From: Blastococcus carthaginiensis
GTDB taxonomy: Bacteria; Actinomycetota; Actinomycetes; Mycobacteriales; Geodermatophilaceae
Direction of reading: 5' to 3'
Length of the DNA: 64,000 bases
Assembly (NCBI RefSeq): GCF_030731085.1
Contig: NZ_JASNFN010000025.1
Location: 1-64,000 of the forward strand
Part shown: piece after piece, positions 16,228 to 24,919 of the stretch
Layout: each line of letters starts with the position of its first letter
How positions within the stretch are numbered: the first letter of the stretch is position 1
Notes under the pieces: generated by a model
The model's database searches: none
What the model saw: the letters and a program-made list of their open reading frames with translations, nothing else
Told to the model about the DNA's origin: nothing
Translations under genes and position numbers: made by a program

Positions 16228-17205
16228 TCAGCCCGGGAGGTGCGCGGCGACCTCATCGGCGGCCTCGGCGCCGAACGCCTCGGTGAACCGCTCCAGGAAG
16301 CTCTGCCGCGGGAGGTCGTACTCCTGGGTGCCGATCACCTCGACCGATGCGGTGGCGACGGCGGAGCCCAGCTGCGTGGCCCGCTCCAGCCCCAGACCCC
16401 AGGCGCGGCCCGCGATGAACCCGGCGCGCAGCGCATCGCCGCCACCGGTGGGCTCCACCGGCTTGGTCTCGGGCACCGCGATCACCGAGAGCGGCTCCTC
16501 GCCCTCCCGCCGCACCAGGACACCGTCGGCGGCGCGCGTGGTCACCCAGGTGCCGACCCGGGCGAGCACCTCGTCGGCGGTCCAGCCGGTCTTCTGCAGC
16601 AGCAGCGCCGCCTCGTACTCGTTGGTGAACAGCACCTCCGCGCCGTGGACCAGCTCACGGATCATCTCGCCGTCGGCCCAGGCCAGCTGCTGGCTGGGGT
16701 CGGCGGCGAAGGCGTAGCCCCGCTGCCGGCACTCCTGCGTGTGCCGGACCATGGCGGTCGGGTCGTTCGGCCCGACGACGACGAGGTCGGCGCTGCCGAC
16801 CCGCTCGACGACCGGCGCGAGCTCGATCTGCGCAGCCTCGGCCATCGCTCCCGAGTAGAACGACGCGATCTGGTTGTTCGCCTCGTCGGTCGTGCACACG
16901 AAGCGGGCGGTGTGCTTCAGCTCCGACCAGTGCACGCTGCCGGTGTCGACCCCGTGGCGCGACAGCCAGGCCTCGTAGTCGGCGAAGTCGTTGCCGACCG
17001 CCCCCACCAGCACCGGGGTCAGCCCGAGCAGGCCCATCCCGTAGGCCATGTTCGCCCCCGCGCCCCCGCGGTGCTGGACGAGGTCGTCGACCAGGAAGGA
17101 GAGGGAGACGTTCTCCATCTGCCCCTCGACGAACTGCTCGGTGAACCGGCCGGGGAAGGTCATCAGGTGGTCGGTGGCGATGGAGCCGGTGACGACGATG
17201 GGCAC
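16228..17205 (-). CDS. adoK: PfkB-family adenosine kinase
   Basis: A 325-residue PfkB kinase that aligns from memory with M. tuberculosis AdoK (Rv2202c). It shares VTGSIATDHLM, FPGRFTEQ, SLSFLVDDLVQHRGG, FAADPSQQLA and the C-terminal anion-hole/catalytic block. AdoK phosphorylates adenosine to AMP in purine salvage. The catalytic motif is PTGGGDALRAGF where AdoK has PTGVGDAFRAGF; the catalytic Asp is kept. GTG at 17205 is supported by AGGAG upstream. It is monocistronic or read from the gene to its right. Confidence 0.88.
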   Translation of the reverse strand: MPIVVTGSIATDHLMTFPGRFTEQFVEGQMENVSLSFLVDDLVQHRGGAGANMAYGMGLLGLTPVLVGAVGNDFADYEAWLSRHGVDTGSVHWSELKHTARFVCTTDEANNQIASFYSGAMAEAAQIELAPVVERVGSADLVVVGPNDPTAMVRHTQECRQRGYAFAADPSQQLAWADGEMIRELVHGAEVLFTNEYEAALLLQKTGWTADEVLARVGTWVTTRAADGVLVRREGEEPLSVIAVPETKPVEPTGGGDALRAGFIAGRAWGLGLERATQLGSAVATASVEVIGTQEYDLPRQSFLERFTEAFGAEAADEVAAHLPG

Positions 17206-17345
17206 GGGAGGCGCTCCTCCGGGTCGGGCTGCCTCGGGCCGCTGCGCCGCCGGGGGAAGCGGGCGGGGAACGGGAGACGAACAGTGGGGATCGGGCACCG
17301 CACACCCTAGGGGCCCTGTGCCGGCGCCGCCGTCGGAGAGACGGG

Positions 17346-18044
17346 TCAGCCCGACGGCGGGAGGTCGCCCTGGCCCGGACCGGCGAGCTCGGCCCCCAGC
17401 CACCGGCCCAGCTGCACCGTGCCGACGACGCCGAGCAGGAGCCCGGTGGCCGCGCCCGCGGTGGCGGTCAGGGTGGCGCCGTCGACGCCGGCAATCTCCA
17501 GGCCGCTGACCACCCCGGCTCCGCCCAGCGTGAGACCCGCCATGGCCACCCGGGTCGGCCGCTCCCAGAGCGAGATGGGGCCGGTCCGGTGCACCCCGGC
17601 CTGCCCGGCCCGGGCGCGCAGGTAGTCGGGCAGCCAGCACAGCGCGCCGAACGCGACGGCCAGCCAGCCCGGCGCCCCGGCCACCCACAGCGCCGCCGCG
17701 TAGGCGACCTCGGTGAGCCGGTCGACGACGGAGTCGAGGACGAACCCGCGCTGCGAGGCGCGCCCGGTGCCGATCGCCAGCGCGCCGTCGAGGCTGTCCA
17801 GCAGCCCGGAGAGCCCCACCAGCACCCCGGCCAGGACCAGCCAGGCGCCGCCCGCGGCCGCCGGCGGCACGGCCGCGGCCGCGACGACCACGCCGGCGGC
17901 GGTGGCGACGACCGGGGGCAGCGCGGCCAGTGGCCGGGCGAGCGCATGCGCGAGGGTCAGCCAGCCCCGCACGAGAGGTGCGGACGTGTCGGCGCCGCCG
18001 TGCCAGCGCGACCAGGCCTCGAGGTACTCCTCCCGGCTCAGCAC
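17346..18044 (-). CDS. CDP-alcohol phosphatidyltransferase family membrane protein
   Basis: A 232-residue membrane protein with the CDP-alcohol phosphatidyltransferase signature DSLDGALA followed at the correct spacing by G-FVL-D-SVV-D. The usual Arg after the Ala (DGxxAR) is Ile here, a departure from the consensus. Several hydrophobic helices follow. The family transfers a phosphatidyl or phosphoalcohol group to an alcohol acceptor in lipid or polar-head synthesis; the acceptor cannot be inferred. Divergent from the lipase gene, with about 65 bases between starts. Confidence 0.8.
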   Translation of the reverse strand: MLSREEYLEAWSRWHGGADTSAPLVRGWLTLAHALARPLAALPPVVATAAGVVVAAAAVPPAAAGGAWLVLAGVLVGLSGLLDSLDGALAIGTGRASQRGFVLDSVVDRLTEVAYAAALWVAGAPGWLAVAFGALCWLPDYLRARAGQAGVHRTGPISLWERPTRVAMAGLTLGGAGVVSGLEIAGVDGATLTATAGAATGLLLGVVGTVQLGRWLGAELAGPGQGDLPPSG

Positions 18045-18109
18045 GGTGCCCCCTCCCGCGACCGGCGCCGTCCGGTGACGCCGGCGCCTCCACCAGGGAC
18101 AGTAGGTGA

Positions 18110-18910
18110 GTGCTCGCCGGTCTCTCCCCCGCCCGCCGCCGTCTGGTCGTCGCGGTGCTGGCCCTCGTCACCGCCGCCGTCGTCGCCCTCGGCGTGCTGC
18201 TGGTCACCCGGGGCGCCGACGTCGAGGGCCCCGGCCCGCAGGCGCGTCCGGGGCCGGTGCTGCTGGTGCCCGGGTATGGCGGGGGGACGACGTCGCTGCG
18301 GACGCTGGCCGATCGGCTGGAGCAGGCCGGCCGCGACGCCACCGTGGTGCCGCTGCCCGGGGACGGCACCGGGGACCTGGGCGACGCGGCCGCGGCGCTC
18401 GACGAGGCCGCCCGCGCAGCCCTGGAGCGCACGGGCGAGGAGAGCGTGGACGTCGTCGGGTACTCGGCCGGCGGGGTGATCGCCCGCCTCTGGGTGGCCG
18501 ACGGCGGCGCGGAGGTGGCCCGCCGGGTGGTGACGCTGGGCTCGCCGCACCACGGCACCGGCCTCGCCGACCTCGCCGGCCAGATCGCCCCGGCCTCGTG
18601 CCCGGAAGGGTGCCGGCAGCTCGCGAGCGACAGCCCCGTCCTCGCCCGGCTCAACGCGGGCGACGAGACGCCGGACGGCGTGGGCTGGGTGTCGGTGTGG
18701 ACGACGCTCGACCGCACGGTGACCCCGCCGGACTCGGCCCGGCTCGAGGGGGCGCTCAACCTGACCGTGCAGGAGGTCTGCGCGGACAGCCGGGTCGGGC
18801 ACGGGCAGCTGCCCGGCGACCCGCTGGTGCAGGCGATCGTGCTCGAGCAGCTCACCGCCGGGGAGCCGATGGCGCTGGACACCGCCGACTGCGCCCGCCT
18901 CGGCGGCTGA
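18110..18910 (+). CDS. Membrane-anchored or secreted lipase-type alpha/beta hydrolase
   Basis: A 266-residue protein with an N-terminal Arg-rich segment and a hydrophobic helix (about residues 12-33), which would export or anchor it. It has the lipase oxyanion region VLLVPGYGGG, the nucleophile elbow GYSAGG, and GSPHHGTGLADL, typical of the lipase class 2/PGAP1-like group. A His near GHGQLPGDP is a likely catalytic base. Substrate unknown, perhaps lipid esters outside the membrane. Convergent with the ABC permease gene. Confidence 0.82.
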   Translation: MLAGLSPARRRLVVAVLALVTAAVVALGVLLVTRGADVEGPGPQARPGPVLLVPGYGGGTTSLRTLADRLEQAGRDATVVPLPGDGTGDLGDAAAALDEAARAALERTGEESVDVVGYSAGGVIARLWVADGGAEVARRVVTLGSPHHGTGLADLAGQIAPASCPEGCRQLASDSPVLARLNAGDETPDGVGWVSVWTTLDRTVTPPDSARLEGALNLTVQEVCADSRVGHGQLPGDPLVQAIVLEQLTAGEPMALDTADCARLGG

Positions 18911-18955
18911 CGGCCCCCCGCAGGGTCCCGCCGCGAGCCCGCAGGAGGGGCTTGC

Positions 18956-19765
18956 TCAGCTGGTGACGTCCTTGGTCGTGAAGTTCGCCCACGCCGCGGC
19001 GAGCAGCACCCCCACGTAGACGGCCTGCAGCGCGAGCCCGCGGGTGATGTCCCGCCAGAGGACCGGGTCGCGGAACAGGTCGACGAACGCCAGCCAGTAG
19101 CGCGTCGGCAGGTAGGGCGCGATCGGCGAGGCGGCGTCCAGGGTGAACAGCAGCGAGGACGTGACCAGCACGGCCAGCGCACCCATCGTCGCCCCGAGCG
19201 GTGAGTCGGTGAGCGTCGAGAAGAACAGCGCGAAGGCCGCGACGCCGAGCATCGACACCCCGACGTAGCCGACCGCCAGCACGGTGCGGACGGCCAGCTC
19301 CTCCGCGGTGAGGGACGTCCCGGAGACCGACGTCCCCGCCCCCGGTACCGCCTCGAACAGCGTCGTGCCCACCAGGTAGCCGACGGCCGCCACCACGACC
19401 ACGGTGACCAGCACGAAGGCCAGCACGGCCACGAGCTTGGCCACCAGCAGCCGGGTCCGCCCCGCCGGCCGGGCCAGCAGGTAGCGCAACGTGCCGGCCT
19501 GCGCCTCGCCGGCGACCGAGTCACCGGCGACCACCGCGACCGCGATGGGCAGGAACAGCGGCAGCACGATCGCCAGCGCGGCCAGCGGGTACAGCGCGCC
19601 GTTGGTGAGGACGGCGGAGAGGAACGGCGGGCCCTCCCCCGGCCGGGGCGCCAGGTCGGTGAGCACGAGCAGCACCGCCACGAGCACCGGGAGCGCATTG
19701 AGGACGGCGATCGTCGCCCAGGTGCGGGGCCGCCGGAACAGCTTGCGCAGCTCGACGGCGATCAC
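18956..19765 (-). CDS. ABC-2 type transporter permease
   Basis: A 269-residue membrane protein with six likely transmembrane helices and the ABC-2 permease layout. It begins with an amphipathic VELRKLFRRPRTWATIAVLN, has the coupling region AGDSVAGEAQAGTLRYLLAR, and ends at FTTKDVTS. Its GTG start overlaps the ATPase stop, so it is co-translated with it. The system probably exports a lipid, antibiotic or polymer; no substrate clue is visible. Confidence 0.87.
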   Translation of the reverse strand: MIAVELRKLFRRPRTWATIAVLNALPVLVAVLLVLTDLAPRPGEGPPFLSAVLTNGALYPLAALAIVLPLFLPIAVAVVAGDSVAGEAQAGTLRYLLARPAGRTRLLVAKLVAVLAFVLVTVVVVAAVGYLVGTTLFEAVPGAGTSVSGTSLTAEELAVRTVLAVGYVGVSMLGVAAFALFFSTLTDSPLGATMGALAVLVTSSLLFTLDAASPIAPYLPTRYWLAFVDLFRDPVLWRDITRGLALQAVYVGVLLAAAWANFTTKDVTS

Positions 19766-20682
19766 CGCGCGCGCTCCACCCGGTCGGCGCTGGTGGCCGC
19801 GGCCGCCAGCACCACCTCCTCGAGGGTCGGGCGGTCGGCCGCGAGGCCGGTGACCGGGACGCCGGCGCGCACGAGGAGCGCGTTGACCTCCGCGGGGTCG
19901 CCGCCGCGCACCACCACCCGCTCGCCGTCCACCGCGGCGACGCGGCCGTCGAGCACCGCGCGCACCTGCTCGGGCGTCGGCGTGCGCACGACGGTGGCGC
20001 CGGTGGGCGCGGTGAGGGTGGCCAGGCCGTCCTGCAGCACCAGGCGGCCGCGGTCCAGCACGCCCACGCGGGTGCAGAGCTGCTCGACCTCGGCCAGCAG
20101 GTGGCTGGAGAGGAACACCGTCGTCCCGCCGCGGTGCAGCTCCAGCAGCAGCTCGCGGATCTCGGAGATGCCCTGCGGGTCCAGCCCGTTGGTCGGCTCG
20201 TCGAGCACCAGGAGCTCGGGACGGCGCAGCAGCGCGCCGGCCAGGCCCAGGCGCTGGCGCATGCCGAGCGAGTAGGCCTTCACCGGCCGGCGTCCCACGC
20301 CACCGAGGCCGACCTGGTCGAGCACCTCGGCGACGCGCCGGCGCCGGTCGCGGCGCACCCCACCGGGGCCGGCCGCGTCCAGCAGCGCGAGGTTCTCCCG
20401 GCCGGACAGGTGGCCGTAGGCGGCCGGTGACTCGATCAGCGCGCCCACCCGGGGCAGCACGCGGCGGCCGGCGCGCGGCATCCGCTCGCCGAGCAGGTCG
20501 ATCTCCCCGCGGGTGGGCAGCACGAGGCCGAGCAGCATCCGGACGGTGGTCGTCTTCCCGGACCCGTTGGCGCCGAGGAACCCGTAGACGTCGCCGGCGC
20601 GCACGTCCAGGTCGATGCCGTCGACGGCGTGCACCCGCCCGTACTGCTTGGCCAGGCCGCGGGTCGCGATGACCGTGCTCAC
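19762..20682 (-). CDS. ABC transporter ATP-binding protein
   Basis: A 306-residue ATPase. Walker A is GANGSGKTT (residues 37-45), the signature motif is YSLGMRQR, Walker B is LLVLDEPTNGLDPQG, and the switch His is in LSSHLL. The C-terminal ~80 residues form the extra domain of drug/lipid-export ATPases (DrrA-like). The GTG start overlaps the stop of the LolA/RseB-like gene, and the stop overlaps the permease start, making a three-gene leftward operon. Confidence 0.92.
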   Translation of the reverse strand: MSTVIATRGLAKQYGRVHAVDGIDLDVRAGDVYGFLGANGSGKTTTVRMLLGLVLPTRGEIDLLGERMPRAGRRVLPRVGALIESPAAYGHLSGRENLALLDAAGPGGVRRDRRRRVAEVLDQVGLGGVGRRPVKAYSLGMRQRLGLAGALLRRPELLVLDEPTNGLDPQGISEIRELLLELHRGGTTVFLSSHLLAEVEQLCTRVGVLDRGRLVLQDGLATLTAPTGATVVRTPTPEQVRAVLDGRVAAVDGERVVVRGGDPAEVNALLVRAGVPVTGLAADRPTLEEVVLAAAATSADRVERAR

Positions 20683-21788
20683 GGAGACCCGCCCAGGGCC
20701 GGCAACTGCGCGGCGGCCTCGACCAGCGCGTCGAGGGTGACCGTCCCGGTCAGCACGTACGGCCCCGCGTCCGGCGGGTCCAGCAGCATCAGCCCCACGG
20801 GGCCGGCCGCGATGCGGGTGCCCGCCTCGTCGGTGACGGCGTCCGGGCTCTGCCCCAGCGTGCGGCGCAGGCCGTCGGCCAGCCGGCGCGGCACGGGGGC
20901 GACGGCGAGCAGGGTGACCCCGCGCCCGTAGAGCCCGATGCCGGGCGGTGCACCCTCGATCATCCGGCGCGGCAGCCCGGCCAGCGTGGCGGGGAGGCGC
21001 ACCGGGGCCAGCCGCCGGCCGGCCTCCAGCACGATCTCGGCCTGGTCCGCGGTGCGCAGGCGCGCGTCCGGGGGCGGGACGAAGGACGTCGTCGCGGCGT
21101 CCGGGACCCCCAGCTCCAGGTCGAGGAACCGGGTGTCCAGCGCCGGCACCTCCGAGGTCTCGTCGAGGATCACCACCTGCAGCGGCAGTCCGCTGGCCCG
21201 GTCCACCCACACGTCGACCCGCCGCACCGCCGAGGCGGGCTCCGCGGGGGTGGTGCGCAGCCCGAGGGCGTCGCGTCCGGCGATCCGCCGGGCACCGATG
21301 CGGGTCAGCTCCGCGTCGGCGGCCTCGGAGAGCAGCCGGCGGCCCAGGGTGGCGGGCAGCAGGTCCGGCGGCGCGGGGAGGGCGAGCGGCGTGGTGGCCG
21401 CACGCGTCGCGGTCGCGCGCTCGTACTCCCACGTCCAGGTGCCCCGCGCGTCGCGGTGGATGCCCGTCTCACCGGCCGTGGTGATCACGTCGACCCGGTG
21501 GTCGTCGGGCCCCCGCCACCACACGCGCATCTCGGTGCGGTCGCTGAACAGGTCGGCGACGGAGTCGAGCTGGTCGGTCACCGGCAGGGCCAGCCCCCCG
21601 GCCGACTCGGCGTACCCGGAGTACTGCACGTCGGCCGAGGCCAGCACCGCCGCGCGCAGCTCGGCCGCGGGCACGGACGGGTCGGCGACCGGGAGCGCGC
21701 CCACCAGCGCGGGCAGCGCGGCCAGGACGGCGACGACCACCCCCACGACGGCCCACCGCGGGGCCGCCGCCCGGAATCCGGACGCCAT
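20679..21788 (-). CDS. Exported LolA/RseB-like lipoprotein-sorting-fold protein
   Basis: A 369-residue protein with an N-terminal membrane segment (VVGVVVAVLAALPALVGAL) and an extracytoplasmic domain. The domain opens VPAAELRAAVLASADVQYSG and continues with a LolA/MucB-like beta-sheet pattern. Such proteins bind lipids or, as RseB, relay envelope stress. Here it is the first gene of the ABC operon, suggesting it chaperones or senses the exported lipid-like substrate. The start at 21788 is chosen because the protein then begins just before the signal segment; the site has no strong Shine-Dalgarno. Confidence 0.7.
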   Translation of the reverse strand: MASGFRAAAPRWAVVGVVVAVLAALPALVGALPVADPSVPAAELRAAVLASADVQYSGYAESAGGLALPVTDQLDSVADLFSDRTEMRVWWRGPDDHRVDVITTAGETGIHRDARGTWTWEYERATATRAATTPLALPAPPDLLPATLGRRLLSEAADAELTRIGARRIAGRDALGLRTTPAEPASAVRRVDVWVDRASGLPLQVVILDETSEVPALDTRFLDLELGVPDAATTSFVPPPDARLRTADQAEIVLEAGRRLAPVRLPATLAGLPRRMIEGAPPGIGLYGRGVTLLAVAPVPRRLADGLRRTLGQSPDAVTDEAGTRIAAGPVGLMLLDPPDAGPYVLTGTVTLDALVEAAAQLPALGGSP

Positions 21789-21875
21789 GGCGGCCACCGT
21801 AGCCCGCGGCCACCGGCCCGGCCGGATCTCCGGGGACCTCCACAGGAAGCTCACAGCGAGGCAGCCCCGGCGGGT

Positions 21876-22259
21876 CTACGCGAGCGCGATGACCAGGCAG
21901 CACCCGGCCAGCACCAGCACCAGCGGCGTCATGACGAACCGCTCCGGCCGGCTCCGGGAGATCCCGTTCATCACGATGCCGAGGGAGAAGTAGCCGGTCA
22001 GCACCCAGATGCCGACGTCCGCCACGGCAGCGGGGAGCCCCGCCAGCAGATCCGCGGCCTGCAGGACGACCACGGCGAAGACCGCGTAGAGGACGACGGA
22101 GACCGCGCTGCCGACGCGCAGCCGTCGCGGCAGCACGTCGTGCTGCCCACCCCACGCGAACCGGCCCCACGGCCGCCCGGCGGCGAGCGCGACCTGGAGG
22201 ACGGCGAGGCCGCCCAGCACGACGCAGGCCAGCACGGCGGCTCCGGTGATCACGGGCAC
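21876..22259 (-). CDS. Small four-helix membrane protein
   Basis: A protein of about 127 residues with four hydrophobic segments: VPVITGAAVLACVVLGGLAV, SAVSVVLYAVFAVVVLQAA, IWVLTGYFSLGIVMNGI, and MTPLVLVLAGCCLVIALA. A basic loop lies between the first two. GTG at 22259 is chosen because it starts right before the first helix; a TTG at 22280 is an alternative. I do not recognise a named function. It lies divergent from the phosphatase gene. Confidence 0.6.
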   Translation of the reverse strand: MPVITGAAVLACVVLGGLAVLQVALAAGRPWGRFAWGGQHDVLPRRLRVGSAVSVVLYAVFAVVVLQAADLLAGLPAAVADVGIWVLTGYFSLGIVMNGISRSRPERFVMTPLVLVLAGCCLVIALA

Positions 22260-22361
22260 GACGCTATCGGCGGCGATCAAACGCCATGATCACGGCGCGC
22301 TGACGGCCTTGACGGATCGGTGCCTCCCCGCCCGTCGGGGACACCAGGGATGATCGTCGTC

Positions 22362-24122
22362 ATGAGCTCGGACCCGATCCGTTCGCCGCAGCGTCTGGCC
22401 GCCGTGGCACGGACCCGCCTGCTCGACACCCCGCCGGAGGCCGAGTTCGACCGGCTCACCGAACTGGCCCGCGCCCTGCTGTCCGCACCGTTCGCCTTCG
22501 TGACCGTCGTCGACGACCGGCGTTCCTACTGGAAGAGCTGCCTCGGGGTGGACCTCCCGCCCGGCGTCCCGCCGCAGAACACCGTCGAGGAGTCGTTCTG
22601 CCAGTACGTCGTCAGCAGCGGCGAGCCGCTGGTGCTGGCCGACGTCCGGGAGATCGCGCTGACCCGCGACAACCCCTCGATCGAGTCGATGGGGGTCGTC
22701 GCGTGGGCCGGTTTCCCCGTGCGCACTCCCGACGGGGAGGTGCTCGGCACCTTCTGCGTGGTCGACACCCAGGTGCACGAGTGGAGCGACACCGACGTCG
22801 CGATGCTCGCCCACCTGGCCGCGGTGGCTTCCGACCAGGTCGCCCTGCGGATCGCCCTCGCCGACGCCCAGCGGCAACGACAGCGCGCGGAGCTGCTGGA
22901 CCGCTCGGCCACGCTGCTCACGGCCGGGCTCGAGATCGACGACGTGCTGGACGCCGTCGGGAAGCTGGCGGTGGACGCGCTGGGCGACCACGCGGCCGTG
23001 CACACCGTGCAGCCGGGCGGGGTGCTGCGCCTGGCCGCGGCGCGTTCCAGGAACGGAACGCCCCGGCCGACGAGACGGGCAGCCGTGCGCATCGGCACCG
23101 GCGATGCGCAGGGCCCCGGGTGGGTGGCGGCGACCGGCCACAGCGAACTCGTCACCGACATCCCGGCGACGTTGGCGCCGCTCGACGAGCCGGTGCGCCG
23201 CGCCGCTGAGGCGCTGGGTGCGGTCAGCTCGGTGAGCGTCCCCCTGCGGCCGCCCGGCGCCGACGTGCTCGGCGTCCTCACCGTCGTGCGCACCGACGGC
23301 TCCCCACCCCACGACGCCGGCGACGTCGAGCTGGCCGAGGTGATCGCGGGCCGGGCCGCGCTGGTGCTCGACAACGCCCGGCGCTTCGGCCAGGAACGGG
23401 ACTTCTCGCTGCGCCTGCAGGAGGCGCTGCTGACGCCCCCGCCCCAGCCCGAGCACCTGGCGATGGCCGTGCGCTACTCACCGGCGGAGCGCCGGGCGGC
23501 GGTGGGCGGCGACTGGTACGACGCCTTCCTGCTGCCCGACGGCGCCACGGCGCTCGTCATCGGCGACGTCACCGGGCACGACCGGACCGCCGCGGTCGCG
23601 ATGGGGCAGCTGCGAGGACTCATCCGGGCCATCGCCTACGACACCGACGCCGCCCCGGCCGAGGTGCTGGTGCGTAGTGACATCGCCGCGGCCGGGCTGG
23701 TGATGGAGACGACCGCGACCGCCCTGGTGGCCCGGATCGACCGGCCGGACCCCGGTTCCGGTGGCCGGGTGCTGCGGTGGTCCAACGCCGGCCATCCGGC
23801 TCCCGCGCTGCTCGACACCGACGGGCGGGTGCGGCTGCTGGACACGAAGCCGAACCGGATGCTGGGCGTGGAGCCGGCGGTGCGGCGCGACGAGCACACC
23901 GCACTGCTCACCGAGGGCCAGACGCTGCTGCTGTTCACCGACGGGCTGATCGAGCGCCGCGGAGCGGACTACGACCAGGGCATCGCCGCGCTGCTGCAGG
24001 CGCTGGCCGGCCTGCACGAGCTGCCGCTCGAGGACCTGGCCGACACCCTGCTGCGGCGGCTGCAGCCGGCCGTCGCCGAGGACGACGTCGCGCTGATCGC
24101 CGTCCGGCCGCTCGCGGATTAG
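22362..24122 (+). CDS. GAF-GAF-SpoIIE (PP2C-like) serine phosphatase
   Basis: A 586-residue RsbU/SpoIIE-type phosphatase. The N-terminal half has two GAF-type sensor regions (first around ESFCQYVVSSGEPLV; second around GVLTVVRTDGSPPHDAG). The C-terminal phosphatase has GGDWYDAF, GDVTGHDRTAAVAMGQLRGL, a NAGHPAPALL loop, LLLFTDGLIERR and DDVALIAVR, the metal-binding acids of PP2C. It would dephosphorylate an anti-sigma antagonist in a partner-switching stress pathway. No sigma factor gene is nearby. Start 22362 is chosen; 22350 is possible. Confidence 0.87.
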   Translation: MSSDPIRSPQRLAAVARTRLLDTPPEAEFDRLTELARALLSAPFAFVTVVDDRRSYWKSCLGVDLPPGVPPQNTVEESFCQYVVSSGEPLVLADVREIALTRDNPSIESMGVVAWAGFPVRTPDGEVLGTFCVVDTQVHEWSDTDVAMLAHLAAVASDQVALRIALADAQRQRQRAELLDRSATLLTAGLEIDDVLDAVGKLAVDALGDHAAVHTVQPGGVLRLAAARSRNGTPRPTRRAAVRIGTGDAQGPGWVAATGHSELVTDIPATLAPLDEPVRRAAEALGAVSSVSVPLRPPGADVLGVLTVVRTDGSPPHDAGDVELAEVIAGRAALVLDNARRFGQERDFSLRLQEALLTPPPQPEHLAMAVRYSPAERRAAVGGDWYDAFLLPDGATALVIGDVTGHDRTAAVAMGQLRGLIRAIAYDTDAAPAEVLVRSDIAAAGLVMETTATALVARIDRPDPGSGGRVLRWSNAGHPAPALLDTDGRVRLLDTKPNRMLGVEPAVRRDEHTALLTEGQTLLLFTDGLIERRGADYDQGIAALLQALAGLHELPLEDLADTLLRRLQPAVAEDDVALIAVRPLAD

Positions 24123-24149
24123 GTGGCGCGCTCGGCACCACTCGCGCGC

Positions 24150-24497
24150 TCACAGGTCGAGGTGGAGGCGCAACGCCTGGTCCAGAGCAGTCATCAACGA
24201 TGCCGGCAGGCGACCGAGCGCCGGTCCGATGCGCTCGACCGCCACGGACCGGACCTGCTCGGCCTGCGCCTTGGATGCGACGCGCAAGCCGGCCGACCCT
24301 TCGGGGAGCAGGACCTGGAAGGGAAGGACGCGAGACACGTTCCTGGTGACCGGGATGATCGTCACCACTCCCCTTCCGAGCCGTGCCGCCGCCGCGTTGG
24401 CGTGGTCGTTGCTCACGACAATTCCCGGACGGCGCTTGCGGGCCTCACTGCCACGACCGGGATCGAGCTCGACGAGCCGGACTTCGCCGCGGCGCAT
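24150..24497 (-). CDS. mazF: MazF/PemK-type endoribonuclease toxin
   Basis: A 115-residue PemK-like protein: MRRGEVRLVELDPGRGSEARKR is followed by RPGIVVSNDHAN, VVTIIPVTRNVSRVLPFQVL and a helical tail. These match the MazF SH3-like barrel that cleaves mRNA at short motifs. ATG at 24497 overlaps the antitoxin stop (ATGA). It forms the left border of the restriction island. Confidence 0.88.
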   Translation of the reverse strand: MRRGEVRLVELDPGRGSEARKRRPGIVVSNDHANAAAARLGRGVVTIIPVTRNVSRVLPFQVLLPEGSAGLRVASKAQAEQVRSVAVERIGPALGRLPASLMTALDQALRLHLDL

Positions 24498-24715
24498 CAA
24501 CCGATCCCGTCGGCGTCGACGCCTTCCCACGCCGCTTGGTCGTCTGAACCCTCCCAGTCCTCCCACGCCTCGGCGTAGGCCCTGTCGAGGTCCGCTCGCC
24601 GCAGGAGGTTGATCGCGTACTGGATAGCGGCCGAGCGGGATTGCAACCCGGCCTTGCTGACGTGCTCGTCGACGACGGCCAGGTCGTCGTCGGACAGGCT
24701 GATGCTGAGCTTCAC
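24497..24715 (-). CDS. Ribbon-helix-helix antitoxin of the MazEF-like pair
   Basis: A 72-residue protein that opens VKLSISLSDDDLAVVDEHV, a ribbon-helix-helix DNA-binding domain, followed by an acidic, probably unfolded C-terminus (EAWEDWEGSDDQAAWEGVD) that would neutralise MazF. The GTG at 24715 is chosen from the domain start. An inverted repeat just upstream (24723-24738) is a likely autoregulatory operator. Its stop overlaps mazF. Confidence 0.82.
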   Translation of the reverse strand: MKLSISLSDDDLAVVDEHVSKAGLQSRSAAIQYAINLLRRADLDRAYAEAWEDWEGSDDQAAWEGVDADGIG

Positions 24716-24722
24716 CGCGCCG

Positions 24723-24738
24723 ATGCTACTTCGGTAGC
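24723..24738. promoter_or_regulatory. Candidate autoregulatory operator of the MazEF-like pair
   Basis: TGCTACTTCGGTAGCA is a perfect 6-base inverted repeat with a 4-base centre, 8 bases upstream of the antitoxin start. Ribbon-helix-helix antitoxins repress their own operons from such sites. It could also form a UUCG-type tetraloop hairpin in RNA. Confidence 0.45.
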
Positions 24739-24919
24739 ACCGCCGGTCGCATCGATTGCTCCCACACGGCATTGCGGAATCGCCTCCAGCCCCACCAGCC
24801 GCGGGCGTGCGCGGCGATCGGGTCGGTGCCCCCCAGGGGCCACGTCGTCAGGTAGACCCTTCACGGTCGGTGTGCGAACAGGCAGGCTCGGCGGCGAGTA
24901 ACGGAACGGGGCAGATCGC

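Noticed and set aside
18911..18955. Hairpin between lipase and ABC permease genes
   Set aside because: Pairing is broken into short pieces; not distinguishable from GC-rich background.
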